From positions 29,398 to 93,397 of the forward strand of contig NZ_KK211165.1 in assembly GCF_000620705.1 (NCBI RefSeq): 64,000 nucleotides of DNA, in the 5' to 3' direction. The position numbers and the translations under genes are program-made. Under the pieces are notes generated by a model. It ran no database searches. It saw only the letters and a program-made list of their open reading frames with translations, and had not been told where the DNA came from. Below, one piece after another: positions 26,432 to 35,449 of this stretch (within the stretch, counting starts at the first letter, position 1; the number at the start of each line of letters is the position of its first letter). This DNA comes from Nocardioides sp. URHA0020. Its GTDB lineage: Bacteria > Actinomycetota > Actinomycetes > Propionibacteriales > Nocardioidaceae.

Positions 26432-27610
26432 TCACATGCCAGGCATCGACGCGAGCGCCCGCACGAGCTCGTGGTCGGCCGCCAGGTCGGGCGCGACCGG
26501 GCCCAGCACCCGCTCGACCGCCGCCTCGTCGACCGGTCCGGGTGCGACGACCCAGCGGACCCAGGCCGCGACCACGCGTGCCGAGCCGGTCGGCAGCCGT
26601 CCCGCGGCGCGCTCCGCCCGCAGGCTGGGCAGGATCCGCGCGGGGATCTTCTGGTCGCCGTCCAGGGCGACCTGGGCGAGCAGGTGCCGGATGCCCGGGT
26701 TGGCGAAGCGGGCCAGCAGCGCGACGCGGTAGGCCGCCGTCTCCGCCGGGGACTGCGGCAGCCGCCGGGCCGCCTCGTCCCACCACTCCTCGACCCAGCC
26801 GCGCAGCGTCGGGTCGGTGACCGCCTGCTGCACCGTCTCGTGACCGCGGGCGAGCCCGGCGTACGCCAGCAGCGAGTGGGCGCCGTTGAGCAGCCAGAGC
26901 TTGCGCCGCTCGTACGGCGCGACGTCATCCACGAACGTCGCGTCCCAGTCCGGCCGACCGGCCGGGAACGCCCCGCTGAGGACCCACTCGGAGTAGGCCT
27001 CCGTCACCACCGGCGCCCGGTCCTCGACGCCGGTCTCCGCGAGCACCAGGGCCCGGTCGGCGTCCGTGGTCGCCGGGGTGATCCGGTCCACCATCGTCGT
27101 CACGAAGTCGACGTGGTCGTCGATCCAGGCCCGCAGCCCGGGCTCGGCCAGCTCGCGCACCACGGACCGCAGCATCGGGCCGTTGGCGGGGAGGTTGTCG
27201 CACGGCACCAGCGAGATCGCGCCCGCCCCGGCAGCGCGCCGCGCGGCGAGGCCCGCGACCAGCCGGGCCGGGGCGGCGCCGGGGCCCGGGCCGTAGCCCG
27301 CCTCGGTCACGGTGATCGTGACGACGCAGACCGCCGGGTCGGCGAGGTGCGCCAGCCACGCCTCGTGCTCGGAGGCCGCCCGGACGTCCGAGAGCGCGGC
27401 GATGCGGCGGAAGGTCGGGCCCGCCGGGCCCTGGGTCACCAGCGTGTAGCGGCCCCCCTGCGCGCGCAGCGCCTCCGCCAGGGCGGGACTGCGCCCGGTG
27501 AAGGCGGCGATGCCCCAGTCCTCGGCGTCCGGAGCGAGGTCGGTGTACCAGGCCTGGTGGGCGCGGAAGAAGCTGCCGAGGCCCAGGTGGACCAGCCGCA
27601 CCGGCCTCAC
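26432..27610 (-). CDS. Mannitol dehydrogenase-family protein, probable fructuronate reductase
   Basis: A 392-residue long-chain NAD(P) dehydrogenase. Rossmann start LVHLGLGSFFRAHQAWYTD, the family motif PCDNLPANG, and RKLWLLNGAHSLLAY with the catalytic Lys. It starts at a GTG within the uxaC stop codon, so it is coupled to glucuronate isomerase. That pairing points to UxuB activity (fructuronate to mannonate, NADH). It is about 90 residues shorter than E. coli UxuB, so another hexuronate or polyol substrate is possible. Confidence 0.82.
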   Translation of the reverse strand: MRPVRLVHLGLGSFFRAHQAWYTDLAPDAEDWGIAAFTGRSPALAEALRAQGGRYTLVTQGPAGPTFRRIAALSDVRAASEHEAWLAHLADPAVCVVTITVTEAGYGPGPGAAPARLVAGLAARRAAGAGAISLVPCDNLPANGPMLRSVVRELAEPGLRAWIDDHVDFVTTMVDRITPATTDADRALVLAETGVEDRAPVVTEAYSEWVLSGAFPAGRPDWDATFVDDVAPYERRKLWLLNGAHSLLAYAGLARGHETVQQAVTDPTLRGWVEEWWDEAARRLPQSPAETAAYRVALLARFANPGIRHLLAQVALDGDQKIPARILPSLRAERAAGRLPTGSARVVAAWVRWVVAPGPVDEAAVERVLGPVAPDLAADHELVRALASMPGM

Positions 27611-29049
27611 AGCTTGAACACCCGTCGCGGGCTCTCCACGAGCTCGCGGATCGTCTCGTGGGCCTCGTCGTCGGCCAGCCGGTGCTCGACGACCAGCTGG
27701 GCGAGGTGGCCCGCGTCCAGGCGTCGGGCCATGTCGTGCCGGGCCGGGATCGAGCAGAAGGCCCGCGTGTCGTCCACGAACCCCGACAGCTTGCCGAAGC
27801 CGACCGTCTCCGTCACCGCCGAGCGCCAGCGCCGGATCGCGTCGGGTGCGTCGAGGAACCACCACGGCGCACCGACGTACACGCTCGGGTAGAAGCCGGC
27901 CAGCGGTGCGATCTCGCGGGAGAAGACGGTCTCGTCGACCGTGAAGAGCACCAGGTGCAGGTCGGGGTGCACCCCGAAGCGCTCGAGGATCGGCCGCAGC
28001 GCATCGGTGTACTCCATCGCGAGCGGCAGGTCGTGGCCCTGGTCGGGCCCGAAGCGCTCCAGCGTCGGACGGTGGTGGTTGCGCCGGATGCCCGGGTGCA
28101 GCGTCATCACCAGGCCGTCCTGGGTCGACATCCGCGCCATCTCGAAGAGCAGGTGCCGGCGGTACGCCGTGGTCTCGTCGGCGCTGGCCCGGCCGGCGTA
28201 CGCCGCGCGGTGGATCCGGTCCGCCTCGACCTCGCTCAGCGGCTCGGACCCCAGGTCGACGTGGCTGTGGTCCGCCGATGTGCCGCCGTGGGCGACGAAC
28301 CACGCCCGGCGTCGCTCCAGGGCGTCGACGAGGCCGGAGCGGGTGCCGGCATCCACGCCGGCGGCCGACCCGAGCGCGTCGACGGCTGCGCGCCAGCCCG
28401 GCTGCCCGGGCTCGAGGTAGCGGTCGGGGCGGAAGGTCGGCAGCACCCGGCCGGTGAAGCCGGGGTCCGCGGCGAGGGCGGCGTGCGGCGCGAGGTCGTC
28501 GACCGGGTCGTCGGTCGTGGCCAGCACCTCGATGGCGAACCGCTCGAAGAGCGCGCGCGGCCGGAACTCGGGCCGCTCGAGACAGCCCGCGACCTGGTCG
28601 TAGAGGGCGTCGGCCGACTGCTCGCTCGGGCGCTGCGTGACGCCGAAGATGTCGGCCAGCTCGGACTCGAACCAGTAGGCCACCGGCGTCCCGCGGAAGA
28701 GCGGCCAGTGGCTGCACAGGACGCGCCAGATCTCGCGCGACTCCGCCTCGGTCGGGTCGTCCACGCCGACACCCAGCCGCTCCAGGCCGATGCCGTGGGC
28801 GTGCAGCAGCCGCTTCACGTAGTGGTCCGGGGTGATCAGCAGGCTGGCGGGGTCGCGGAACGGCTCGTCGGCGAGCAGCAGCGACGCCTCCACGTGCCCG
28901 TGCGGCGACAGGATCGGCAGCGCGGCCACGGACTCGTACAGCTCGCGCGCCACGGCGCGGGTGGTCGGGTCCGGCGGCAGCAGCCGGTCGGGGTGGGGCT
29001 CGAGGGCGGGCACCCCTCCACTGTCGCGCCGGCCGGTCCCGCTGGCCAT
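27607..29049 (-). CDS. uxaC: Glucuronate (uronate) isomerase
   Basis: A 480-residue TIM-barrel isomerase converting D-glucuronate to D-fructuronate, the first cytoplasmic step of hexuronate breakdown. SPHGHVEASLLL carries the family HxH, and GFVDDTRAFCSIPARHD and TLHPGIRRNHH are conserved UxaC segments. ATG 29049 has AGGTGG six bases upstream; a GTG at 29013 (468 aa) is an alternative because GGAGG lies directly before it. Two LacI-type operator-like sites lie just upstream. Confidence 0.93.
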   Translation of the reverse strand: MASGTGRRDSGGVPALEPHPDRLLPPDPTTRAVARELYESVAALPILSPHGHVEASLLLADEPFRDPASLLITPDHYVKRLLHAHGIGLERLGVGVDDPTEAESREIWRVLCSHWPLFRGTPVAYWFESELADIFGVTQRPSEQSADALYDQVAGCLERPEFRPRALFERFAIEVLATTDDPVDDLAPHAALAADPGFTGRVLPTFRPDRYLEPGQPGWRAAVDALGSAAGVDAGTRSGLVDALERRRAWFVAHGGTSADHSHVDLGSEPLSEVEADRIHRAAYAGRASADETTAYRRHLLFEMARMSTQDGLVMTLHPGIRRNHHRPTLERFGPDQGHDLPLAMEYTDALRPILERFGVHPDLHLVLFTVDETVFSREIAPLAGFYPSVYVGAPWWFLDAPDAIRRWRSAVTETVGFGKLSGFVDDTRAFCSIPARHDMARRLDAGHLAQLVVEHRLADDEAHETIRELVESPRRVFKL

Positions 29050-29052
29050 CGG

Positions 29053-29068
29053 TTGCCACCTGTTGTCG
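29053..29068. promoter_or_regulatory. LacI-type operator-like site near uxaC
   Basis: TTGCCACCTGTTGTCG matches the palindromic site at 30947 in 12 of 16 positions, including the central CC-nG-TTG core. It lies directly upstream of the uxaC start, where repressor binding would block transcription. Confidence 0.55.
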
Positions 29069-29095
29069 CGGCCCCCCGGCGCTCGGCGCAACACC

Positions 29096-29111
29096 TGGCA
29101 ACCTCTTGTCG
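29096..29111. promoter_or_regulatory. LacI-type operator-like site before the beta-glucuronidase gene
   Basis: TGGCAACCTCTTGTCG matches the site at 30947 in 13 of 16 positions. It is 43 bp (about four helical turns) from the site at 29053, so both could be occupied on one DNA face in this divergent promoter region. Confidence 0.6.
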
Positions 29112-29141
29112 CGCGCTGCGGGGCCGTGCCTCAATGACCGG

Positions 29142-30917
29142 ATGATGCGCCCCCAGGACACCCCGACCCGTGAGACGAAGTCGCTCGACGGGCTGTGGGA
29201 CTTCGTGCTCGACGCCGCCGGCGACGGCCGCCGCGACCAGTGGTGGCGGGCGCCGCTGGTGGGCTCGCGCAGCATGCCGGTGCCCGCCAGCTACAACGAC
29301 ATCGTCCCCAGCGCCGACTTCCGCGACCACGTGGGTGACGCGTGGTACCAACGTCGGGTCCAGGTCCCGGCCGGATGGGTCGGACAGCGGATCGTGCTGC
29401 GCTTCGACGCGGCCACGCACCGGGCCACGGTGTACGTCGACGACGTCGAGGTGGTCTCGCACGAGGGCGGCTACACGCCGTTCGAGGCCGACGTCACCGC
29501 CCTGGTGACTCCGGGCAGCGCCGCCCGGGTGACGGTCGTCGTCAACAACGAGCTCACGTTCCGGTCCATCCCGCCCGGTGAGGTGCTCGACGACGGCGGC
29601 CGCCGACGGCAGCGCTACCACCACGACTTCTTCAACTACGCCGGGCTGCACCGGACGGTCCGCCTCTGCAGCACGCCCAGGGTCCACGTCGCCGACCTCG
29701 TCGTGACCACAGGGCTCGACGACGGCACCGGCACCGTGGGGTACGACGTCGAGGTCGGCGGCGGCGTCGCCGAGGTGAGCGTCGCGCTGGTCGACGCCGA
29801 GGGTCGGGAGGTCGCCACCGGGTCGGGCGCGAGCGGCACGCTCGTCGTGCCGGACGTGCACCCGTGGCGGCCCGGCGAGGGCTACCTCCACGACCTGGTC
29901 GTCACGTTGCACGTCGACGGTGTCGTCATCGACACCTGCACCCAGCCGGTCGGCGTCCGCACCGTCGAGGTGCGTGGCAGCAGCTTCCTCATCAACGGGG
30001 AGCCCTTCTACTTCAGGGGGTTCGGGAAGCACGAGGACGCGGCGGTGCGCGGCAAGGGCCACGACGACGCGCTGATGGTGCACGACTTCGAGCTCATGGC
30101 CTGGATCGGCGCCAACTCGTTCCGCACCTCGCACTACCCGTACGCCGAGGAGGTGCTCGACTACGCCGACCGTCACGGCATCGTGGTCATCGACGAGACC
30201 GCCGCCGTCGGTCTCAACCTGCCCCTGTCCGGCGGCCAGATCGGTGCCGACACCAGGGCGACGTACTCGTCCGAGACCATCGACGACACCACCCGGGAGG
30301 TGCACGCGCAGGCGATCCGCGAGCTCGTCGCCCGCGACCGCAACCACCCCAGCGTCGTCGTCTGGTGCATCGCCAACGAGCCCGAGACGACGTCGGAGGA
30401 GTCGCGGGCCTACTTCGCGCCGCTGCTCGACCTGACCCGCGAGCTCGACCCGACCCGTCCCGTCGGCGTCGTCAACATGTTCCTCGCGCCCGCCGGCCGC
30501 TGCCGGGTCAGCGACCTGTGCGACATCACGATGATCAACCGCTACTACGGCTGGTACGTCGACGCCGGCGACCTGGCCGCCGCCGAGGTGCGGCTCGAGG
30601 CGGAGCTCCGGGCGTGGGCGGCGCAGGGTCGGCCGGTGGTGCTCACGGAGTACGGCGGTGACGCGCTGCCCGGTCTGCACGCGATCGCGGACGTGCCGTG
30701 GACCGAGGAGTACCAGGTCGCGCTGCTCGACATGACCCACCGGGTGCTCGACCGGGTCGACGGGGTGGTCGGCGAGCACGTGTGGAACTTCGCCGACTTC
30801 GCGACCTCCTCCGGGGTCTCGCGGGTGGACGGCAACCGCAAGGGGGTGTTCACCCGCGAGCGCCGGCCCAAGGCCGTGGCGCACGCGCTGCGCCGGCGCT
30901 GGCGGCCCACCGCCTGA
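29142..30917 (+). CDS. uidA: Beta-glucuronidase (GH2)
   Basis: A 591-residue GH2 enzyme hydrolysing beta-D-glucuronides. N-terminal jelly roll (LDGLWDFVLD, VPASYNDIVP), Ig-like middle, TIM barrel with acid/base Glu413 in ANEPE and nucleophile Glu near 503 in LTEYGGD. The NRK of GNRKGVFTRERRPK is the NxK motif that binds the glucuronate carboxylate, which separates true GUS from beta-galactosidases. No signal peptide, so it is cytoplasmic. It starts at ATG 29142 or 29145 with a weak ribosome binding site. Free glucuronate would feed divergent uxaC. Confidence 0.95.
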   Translation: MMRPQDTPTRETKSLDGLWDFVLDAAGDGRRDQWWRAPLVGSRSMPVPASYNDIVPSADFRDHVGDAWYQRRVQVPAGWVGQRIVLRFDAATHRATVYVDDVEVVSHEGGYTPFEADVTALVTPGSAARVTVVVNNELTFRSIPPGEVLDDGGRRRQRYHHDFFNYAGLHRTVRLCSTPRVHVADLVVTTGLDDGTGTVGYDVEVGGGVAEVSVALVDAEGREVATGSGASGTLVVPDVHPWRPGEGYLHDLVVTLHVDGVVIDTCTQPVGVRTVEVRGSSFLINGEPFYFRGFGKHEDAAVRGKGHDDALMVHDFELMAWIGANSFRTSHYPYAEEVLDYADRHGIVVIDETAAVGLNLPLSGGQIGADTRATYSSETIDDTTREVHAQAIRELVARDRNHPSVVVWCIANEPETTSEESRAYFAPLLDLTRELDPTRPVGVVNMFLAPAGRCRVSDLCDITMINRYYGWYVDAGDLAAAEVRLEAELRAWAAQGRPVVLTEYGGDALPGLHAIADVPWTEEYQVALLDMTHRVLDRVDGVVGEHVWNFADFATSSGVSRVDGNRKGVFTRERRPKAVAHALRRRWRPTA

Positions 30918-30946
30918 CGCACCGCCTGACCCACCGCCTGAGCCGC

Positions 30947-30962
30947 TGGCAACCGGTTGCCG
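30947..30962. promoter_or_regulatory. Palindromic LacI-type operator (autoregulation)
   Basis: TGGCAACCGGTTGCCG contains the perfect 14-bp palindrome GGCAACCGGTTGCC with the central CG step common in LacI/GalR operators. It lies 20 bp before the GTG of the lacI-type gene. Related sites at 29053 and 29096 link it to uxaC and uidA. Confidence 0.8.
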
Positions 30963-30982
30963 TTCGCGACTACGTTGACGGG

Positions 30983-31981
30983 GTGGCGAAGCAGGCGACG
31001 ATCTACGACGTCGCGGCGCTGGCCGGGGTCGCGCCCTCGACGGTCTCCCGCACCTTCTCCCGGCCGGGACGCGTCAACGCCGAGACCGCGGCCCGCGTCC
31101 GGGAGGTGGCCGCGGAGCTGGGCTACCGCACGAACCGGATCGCGCAGGCCCTGACCACGGCGCGCACCGGAGTCGTGGCGCTGACCGTCTCCGACATCGG
31201 CAACCCCTACTACCTCGAGATCATCCGCGGCGCCGAGGCCGCGGCCTCCGCCGCCGGGTGCACGATGCTGCTCTCCGACTCCCGGGAGTCCGCCCGTCAC
31301 GAGCAGCAGGTGCTCGAGCGGACGCTCCCGCTGGTCGACGGTCTCGTGCTCGCAGGCTCCCGGATGTCCGACACCGCCATCCGTGCGGCGGCCCGGCAGC
31401 GTCCGGTGGTGGTCCTCAACCGGGTCGTGACCGACCTGCCCAGCATCGCGCCCGACCACGCCCTCGGTGCCCGGAGCGCGCTGGAGCACCTCGCGGGGCT
31501 CGGACACCGCCGGGTCGCCTACCTCGCCGGCCCCGAGGCCTCGTGGGCCGACGGCATGCGCTGGCGGTCCGTGCTCGAGACGGGCCAGCAGCTCGGGGTC
31601 AAGGTCACCCGGCTGGGTCCCTACCCGCCGACGGTCGCCGGCGGGTCCCGGGCGGCGCAGGAGCTGCCCGCGGCCACCGGCGCGGTGGTCGCCTACAACG
31701 ACCAGGTCGCGATCGGCCTGGTCCGGGGCATCCAGCAGCGCGGCGGTCGGGTGCCCGACGACGTCAGCGTCGTCGGCTTCGACAACATCTTCGCCGCCGA
31801 CCTGGTCCTGCCCGGTCTCACCACGGTGGCCGCGCCGGCGCGGGAGATGGGGGCGCGGGCGGTCGAGACGCTCGTGTCGCGCGAGGGACGCACCTACGAG
31901 CGGGCGATGGTGCTCCCGACCCGGCTGGTCGTGCGGGGCTCGACGGCTCCACCCAGACGGAAGAGCACCTCGCCGGCCTGA
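30983..31981 (+). CDS. LacI-family transcriptional regulator of glucuronide genes
   Basis: A 332-residue repressor: HTH TIYDVAALAGVAPSTVSRTF at the N-terminus, hinge helix near residue 55 and a periplasmic-binding-protein-like sensor (VVALTVSDIGNPYYLEI to VVGFDNIFAADLVLPGLTT). It starts at GTG 30983. It lies downstream of uidA and has its own palindromic operator. Effector is probably glucuronate or a glucuronide, by context. Its 3' end overlaps the convergent LarA-like gene by 88 bp, a rather long overlap. Confidence 0.92.
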   Translation: MAKQATIYDVAALAGVAPSTVSRTFSRPGRVNAETAARVREVAAELGYRTNRIAQALTTARTGVVALTVSDIGNPYYLEIIRGAEAAASAAGCTMLLSDSRESARHEQQVLERTLPLVDGLVLAGSRMSDTAIRAAARQRPVVVLNRVVTDLPSIAPDHALGARSALEHLAGLGHRRVAYLAGPEASWADGMRWRSVLETGQQLGVKVTRLGPYPPTVAGGSRAAQELPAATGAVVAYNDQVAIGLVRGIQQRGGRVPDDVSVVGFDNIFAADLVLPGLTTVAAPAREMGARAVETLVSREGRTYERAMVLPTRLVVRGSTAPPRRKSTSPA

Positions 31982-33183
31982 GGCACGACCAGGGTCTCCG
32001 GGTCGGCGCCGTACGCCGCGAGGTCGACCTCGGCCGGGTCGAGGTGGTTGAGGTTGGCCGCGCGTACGACGGCCTCGGGGATGCCGGTCGCCAGCGTGAC
32101 GGTCACCCGCAGCCGCTCACCGTGCTCGGCGTCGTACGTCCCGGCGCCGCGCAGGTGCGTCGAGTGCGCCAGCACCCCCCAGTGCAGGTGGGAGAAGCGC
32201 TCCCACTGCGCGGTGAAGTAGTCACGGCAGTGGTAGCCGATGTCGTTGATCTCCGGGTGCATCGCGGAGATCTGGGTGATGTGCGGGGCGTAGATGATCA
32301 CCTCGCCGCCGTCGGCCACGACCGGCTCGACCTTGTAGAAGCCCTTGGCGGCGGTCCACATGTCGTCGTACTTCTCGGGGACCAGCGACACCACGCGGCG
32401 CACCGGTCGGTCCAGGTGGCGGATGTGGGTCCGGGCGGAGACGGCGGCGCACGCGGCCCAGGCGTCCTCGGGCGCGCCGAAGGACATCGCCCGCAGCGTG
32501 CCGCTCCCCGACGTCACCACGAGGCAGAGCGCGTGCCGCTCGGTCGGGATCATCGCCGCGGCCTCGTCGATCAGGGCGCGGACCGGGGTGGTGCCCGGCG
32601 TGCCGATGATCTCGACGCTGGAGATGAGCGCCCCGAGCCAGTGCGAGAGGTCGATGACCTCGGGGCCGGCGACGCCCGGGAAGAAGTACTTGTTGCCGCC
32701 CGAGAAGCCGACGACCTCGTGCGGGAAGACCGGACCGACGACGACCACCACGTCGCTCTCGACGACGTGCCGGTTGATCCGCACCTCGACGGCCTGGTCG
32801 AGCCGCCCGTCGGAGAGCTGTCGCACCCGGTCGGCCCCGATGCTGCCGAGCGACACGAACGTCTCGGGCTCCCACCACGCATGGTTCGCCACCACCAGGC
32901 CGGGGTGCGGCCCACCGACGTGGACGTCCAGCTGCTCCTCGCTCAGGGCCGCGTGCGTGCCGAGCGCGACCAGCGCGGTCATGGAGCTGACCCGGTCCAC
33001 CAGCGCGGCGTGGATCTCCCGCACCAGCCGGGGCAGCGGGCAGCTGCGCGTGGCGTCCGGGATGACGAGGCAGACGCTCCTGCCGTCCAGGTCGAGGCCG
33101 TCGAGCGACGCCCGGACGAACGCGGCGACCTGTGCGTCGTCGAGCTCGACGTCCGGTCCGCCGATCAGGGTCATGCTCCGCAC
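31894..33183 (-). CDS. LarA-family nickel-pincer racemase/epimerase homologue
   Basis: A 429-residue homologue of lactate racemase LarA (DUF2088). All key positions appear: Arg46 in DATR, His77 in LGTH, His155 in VFPHEVVGF, Lys165 in SGGNKYFFPG (attachment of the nickel-pincer nucleotide in LarA) and His181 sixteen residues later (nickel ligand). Lys165 and His155 keep the LarA spacing of 10. Known relatives racemise or epimerise 2-hydroxy acids, including malate and gluconate. The hexuronate context suggests a sugar-acid epimerase. GTG 33183 or ATG 33174 may be the start. No larB/C/E cofactor genes are in the window. Confidence 0.88.
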   Translation of the reverse strand: MRSMTLIGGPDVELDDAQVAAFVRASLDGLDLDGRSVCLVIPDATRSCPLPRLVREIHAALVDRVSSMTALVALGTHAALSEEQLDVHVGGPHPGLVVANHAWWEPETFVSLGSIGADRVRQLSDGRLDQAVEVRINRHVVESDVVVVVGPVFPHEVVGFSGGNKYFFPGVAGPEVIDLSHWLGALISSVEIIGTPGTTPVRALIDEAAAMIPTERHALCLVVTSGSGTLRAMSFGAPEDAWAACAAVSARTHIRHLDRPVRRVVSLVPEKYDDMWTAAKGFYKVEPVVADGGEVIIYAPHITQISAMHPEINDIGYHCRDYFTAQWERFSHLHWGVLAHSTHLRGAGTYDAEHGERLRVTVTLATGIPEAVVRAANLNHLDPAEVDLAAYGADPETLVVPQAGEVLFRLGGAVEPRTTSRVGSTIARS

Positions 33184-33255
33184 TCTGCCACCTGCCTGGA
33201 GATCACCGGAGGACGAGGCCCGCGTCCGGGTCGGGTCCCGGCGGCACGGCCGGGG

Positions 33256-34185
33256 TCAGGCGTGGCTGACGATCGGCCCGCCGTTCAGCGCGACCATCTC
33301 CGGCCACAGGCTGGGGATGTTCAGCGTGACCGTCGGCTCGTGGTCGGTGAGCTCGACGTACGCCCGGTGCAGGTTGCACACGACGCGCTCGCTCTCGGGC
33401 AGGTCGGCGTACGGGCTGTCCTGCAGGGCCTTCTGCGCCGCCTCGAGCGGCGTCAGCCCGGCGGCGTACGACGTCGTCGCGATGTCGCTGATCCACCCGA
33501 CGTACGCCTCCAGCTCGTCGAGCACGCGGCCGACGTCCTCGCCGCGGCAGACCGGCCCGTGGCCGGGCAGCAGCACCTCGGGCTCGAGCGCCCGCATCCG
33601 CTGGGTGGCCCTCCGGAAGCCCAGCATCGAGCCCTCCATGAAGATCGGGTGGCCACCGGAGAAGGCGAGGTCGCCGGCGAACATCACCTTCTGCTCCGGC
33701 AGCCAGACGCCCACGTCGTTGGTGGAGTGCGCCGGACCCATGATCTTCAGCTCGACCGCGAACTCGTCGAGGTGCAGCGAGATGTCGCTGTCGATGGTCA
33801 GGTCGGGCGCGCGGACGACGAGGTCGCCGTAGTCGGCCGGCAGCTCCTGGGTGGCGGCCAGGCCGGCGCGCAGCACCCCCGCACGGCAGAGGTGGTGGCC
33901 GATGATCGTGGTCGTCGGCGGCAGGAAGCCGTTGCCGTAGGTGTGGTCGGGGTGCGAGTGCGTGTTGACCGCGATCTTCGGGTCACGCTCGGAGACGCCC
34001 GCGACCTCGGCCAGGAAGGCACGGTTGCGCCTCTCCGTCGAGGTGGTGTCGACGATGACGGCGTCGCCCGACGCGTCGGTGATGACGCCGCAGTTGTTCA
34101 CCATCCAGCCGCCATCGGGCTGCACGAAGGCGAACACGCCCGGAGCCATCTCTTCGAGGTACGAGTCGCCGTCATCCCAGGTCAT
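33256..34185 (-). CDS. Metallo-beta-lactamase-fold hydrolase
   Basis: A 309-residue protein with THSHPDHTYGNG (HxHxDH), GPAHSTNDV, FAGDLAFSGGHP and LPGHGPV, the metal-binding series of the MBL fold. A conserved VVDTTSTERRNRAFL strand precedes it. The ATG at 34185 has GGAG upstream. It is flanked by the LarA-like gene and a LysR gene, both on the same strand. Such stand-alone MBL proteins hydrolyse esters, lactones or thioesters; substrate unknown, perhaps controlled by the LysR pair. Confidence 0.85.
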   Translation of the reverse strand: MTWDDGDSYLEEMAPGVFAFVQPDGGWMVNNCGVITDASGDAVIVDTTSTERRNRAFLAEVAGVSERDPKIAVNTHSHPDHTYGNGFLPPTTTIIGHHLCRAGVLRAGLAATQELPADYGDLVVRAPDLTIDSDISLHLDEFAVELKIMGPAHSTNDVGVWLPEQKVMFAGDLAFSGGHPIFMEGSMLGFRRATQRMRALEPEVLLPGHGPVCRGEDVGRVLDELEAYVGWISDIATTSYAAGLTPLEAAQKALQDSPYADLPESERVVCNLHRAYVELTDHEPTVTLNIPSLWPEMVALNGGPIVSHA

Positions 34186-34359
34186 GGCTCCAGTCAGCCC
34201 GACGGCCCGCGACCGGACAAGAGTGGCGGCCATCACGTCCGCCGATCACTGGCATCCGTGATCGGCGGTTCTCGAGCCCGGCCGCCGCTCGGAGGCGTCG
34301 ACCGTGCCGGCAACCGGGCCCGACCGGGCCGTGCGCCGGCCCACCCTTGGCCTGCGTCG

Positions 34360-35307
34360 CTACGTGGCGAGTCGGTCGAGCTGGTCCTCCAGGTCGATCG
34401 CCACGTCGTGCAGCAGACCGCGCAGCCACACCCCTGCCGGATCCTTCTCCCGCCGAGGGTGCCAGTGGGCCGCCTCGGTGATCCTGACCGGGTCCATCGG
34501 CGTCTCCGCGATCACGAGGTCGAGCATCTCGAGGCAGCGGCGGGCCAGCCGGGACGGCACGAAGGCGCACATGTCGGTGCCGGCGACGGCGAAGGGCAGC
34601 GTCAGCAGGCTGGTGACCTGCACCAGCACGTTGCGTCCACCGAGCCCCTTCTCCTCGACCTCGACCTCGAGGGGGCGTCGCCGGTCGCCGGCCGCGGCGA
34701 ACTCGGCGACCGCGTGCGGCATCGTCATCAGGTCGTCGAGGGTGAGCGCCCCGTCCTCGAGGCGCGGGTGGTCCGCGGCCACCAGGCAGACCAGCTCGTC
34801 GGTGAAGACCGGCTGCGTGCGGCCCGGGAACTCGAAGCCGAGCGGTGCCACGAGGAGGTCACGCCGCATCAGCTGCGTCTCGACCTGGTCGCGCCGTACG
34901 TCGAGGGGGTCCAGGGCCAGCGTGCACCCCGGCGCCTGCTCGGCGAAGACGCGGGTGAGCGGCTCGGCGAGCACGGTCATGGCGTACTCCGAGATGCTGA
35001 CCGTGAACCTCTTGGTGCTGGTCGCCGCGTCGAAGTCGCGCTGGTTGCCCAGCAGCGCCTCCGCCGCCTCGACCGCCTCGGCCACGACCGGTCGCAGGTC
35101 CTCGGCCAGGGGGGTCAGCTCGAAGCCCCGACCCGCTCGCACCAGCAGCTCGTCGTCGAACTGCTTGCGCAGCCGGGCCAGCGCCCCGCTCATCGCCGGC
35201 TGGCTCATCGTCATCCGCTCGCCCGCGTGCGTCAGGTTGCGCTCCTCGATCAGGGCGTGCAGGGCGAGCAGCAGGTTGGCGTCGACCCCTCGCAGCTGCT
35301 CCCTCAC
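34360..35307 (-). CDS. LysR-family transcriptional regulator (NodD-like)
   Basis: A 315-residue LTTR with HTH NLTHAGERMTMSQPAMSGAL at residues 24-43 and a type 2 periplasmic-binding effector domain. It is clearly paralogous to the divergent LysR at 35450: both share SQPAMS.ALARLR..FDDELLVRAGR in the DNA-binding domain and an FPF/GFEFPG segment in the sensor. The MBL hydrolase lies downstream on the same strand and may be its target. Confidence 0.9.
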   Translation of the reverse strand: MREQLRGVDANLLLALHALIEERNLTHAGERMTMSQPAMSGALARLRKQFDDELLVRAGRGFELTPLAEDLRPVVAEAVEAAEALLGNQRDFDAATSTKRFTVSISEYAMTVLAEPLTRVFAEQAPGCTLALDPLDVRRDQVETQLMRRDLLVAPLGFEFPGRTQPVFTDELVCLVAADHPRLEDGALTLDDLMTMPHAVAEFAAAGDRRRPLEVEVEEKGLGGRNVLVQVTSLLTLPFAVAGTDMCAFVPSRLARRCLEMLDLVIAETPMDPVRITEAAHWHPRREKDPAGVWLRGLLHDVAIDLEDQLDRLAT

Positions 35308-35343
35308 GAGTCCGACAGTAGTGGCAGAGTGACGCCCACCACA

Positions 35344-35361
35344 TGAGGCCTCGGGCCTTCA
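35344..35361. promoter_or_regulatory. Candidate LysR box between divergent lysR paralogues
   Basis: TGAGGCC-TCG-GGCCTTCA is an imperfect palindrome (one bulge) inside the 142-bp intergenic region, about 37 bp upstream of the leftward lysR start. LysR proteins bind such dyads near divergent starts, but the T-N11-A core is only approximate. Confidence 0.4.
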
Positions 35362-35449
35362 CACGAGACCCACAGGTACGACGAGCACGGTGGTCGCAGG
35401 GGCGAGCGCGGCAGCGCTCGGCACCACCATCCGGCGAGAGGAGATGCGC

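Noticed and set aside
31258..35346. Very long plus-strand frame (over 1,300 codons)
   Set aside because: It is a GC-rich shadow running opposite to the larA-like, MBL and LysR genes, which have clear family motifs.
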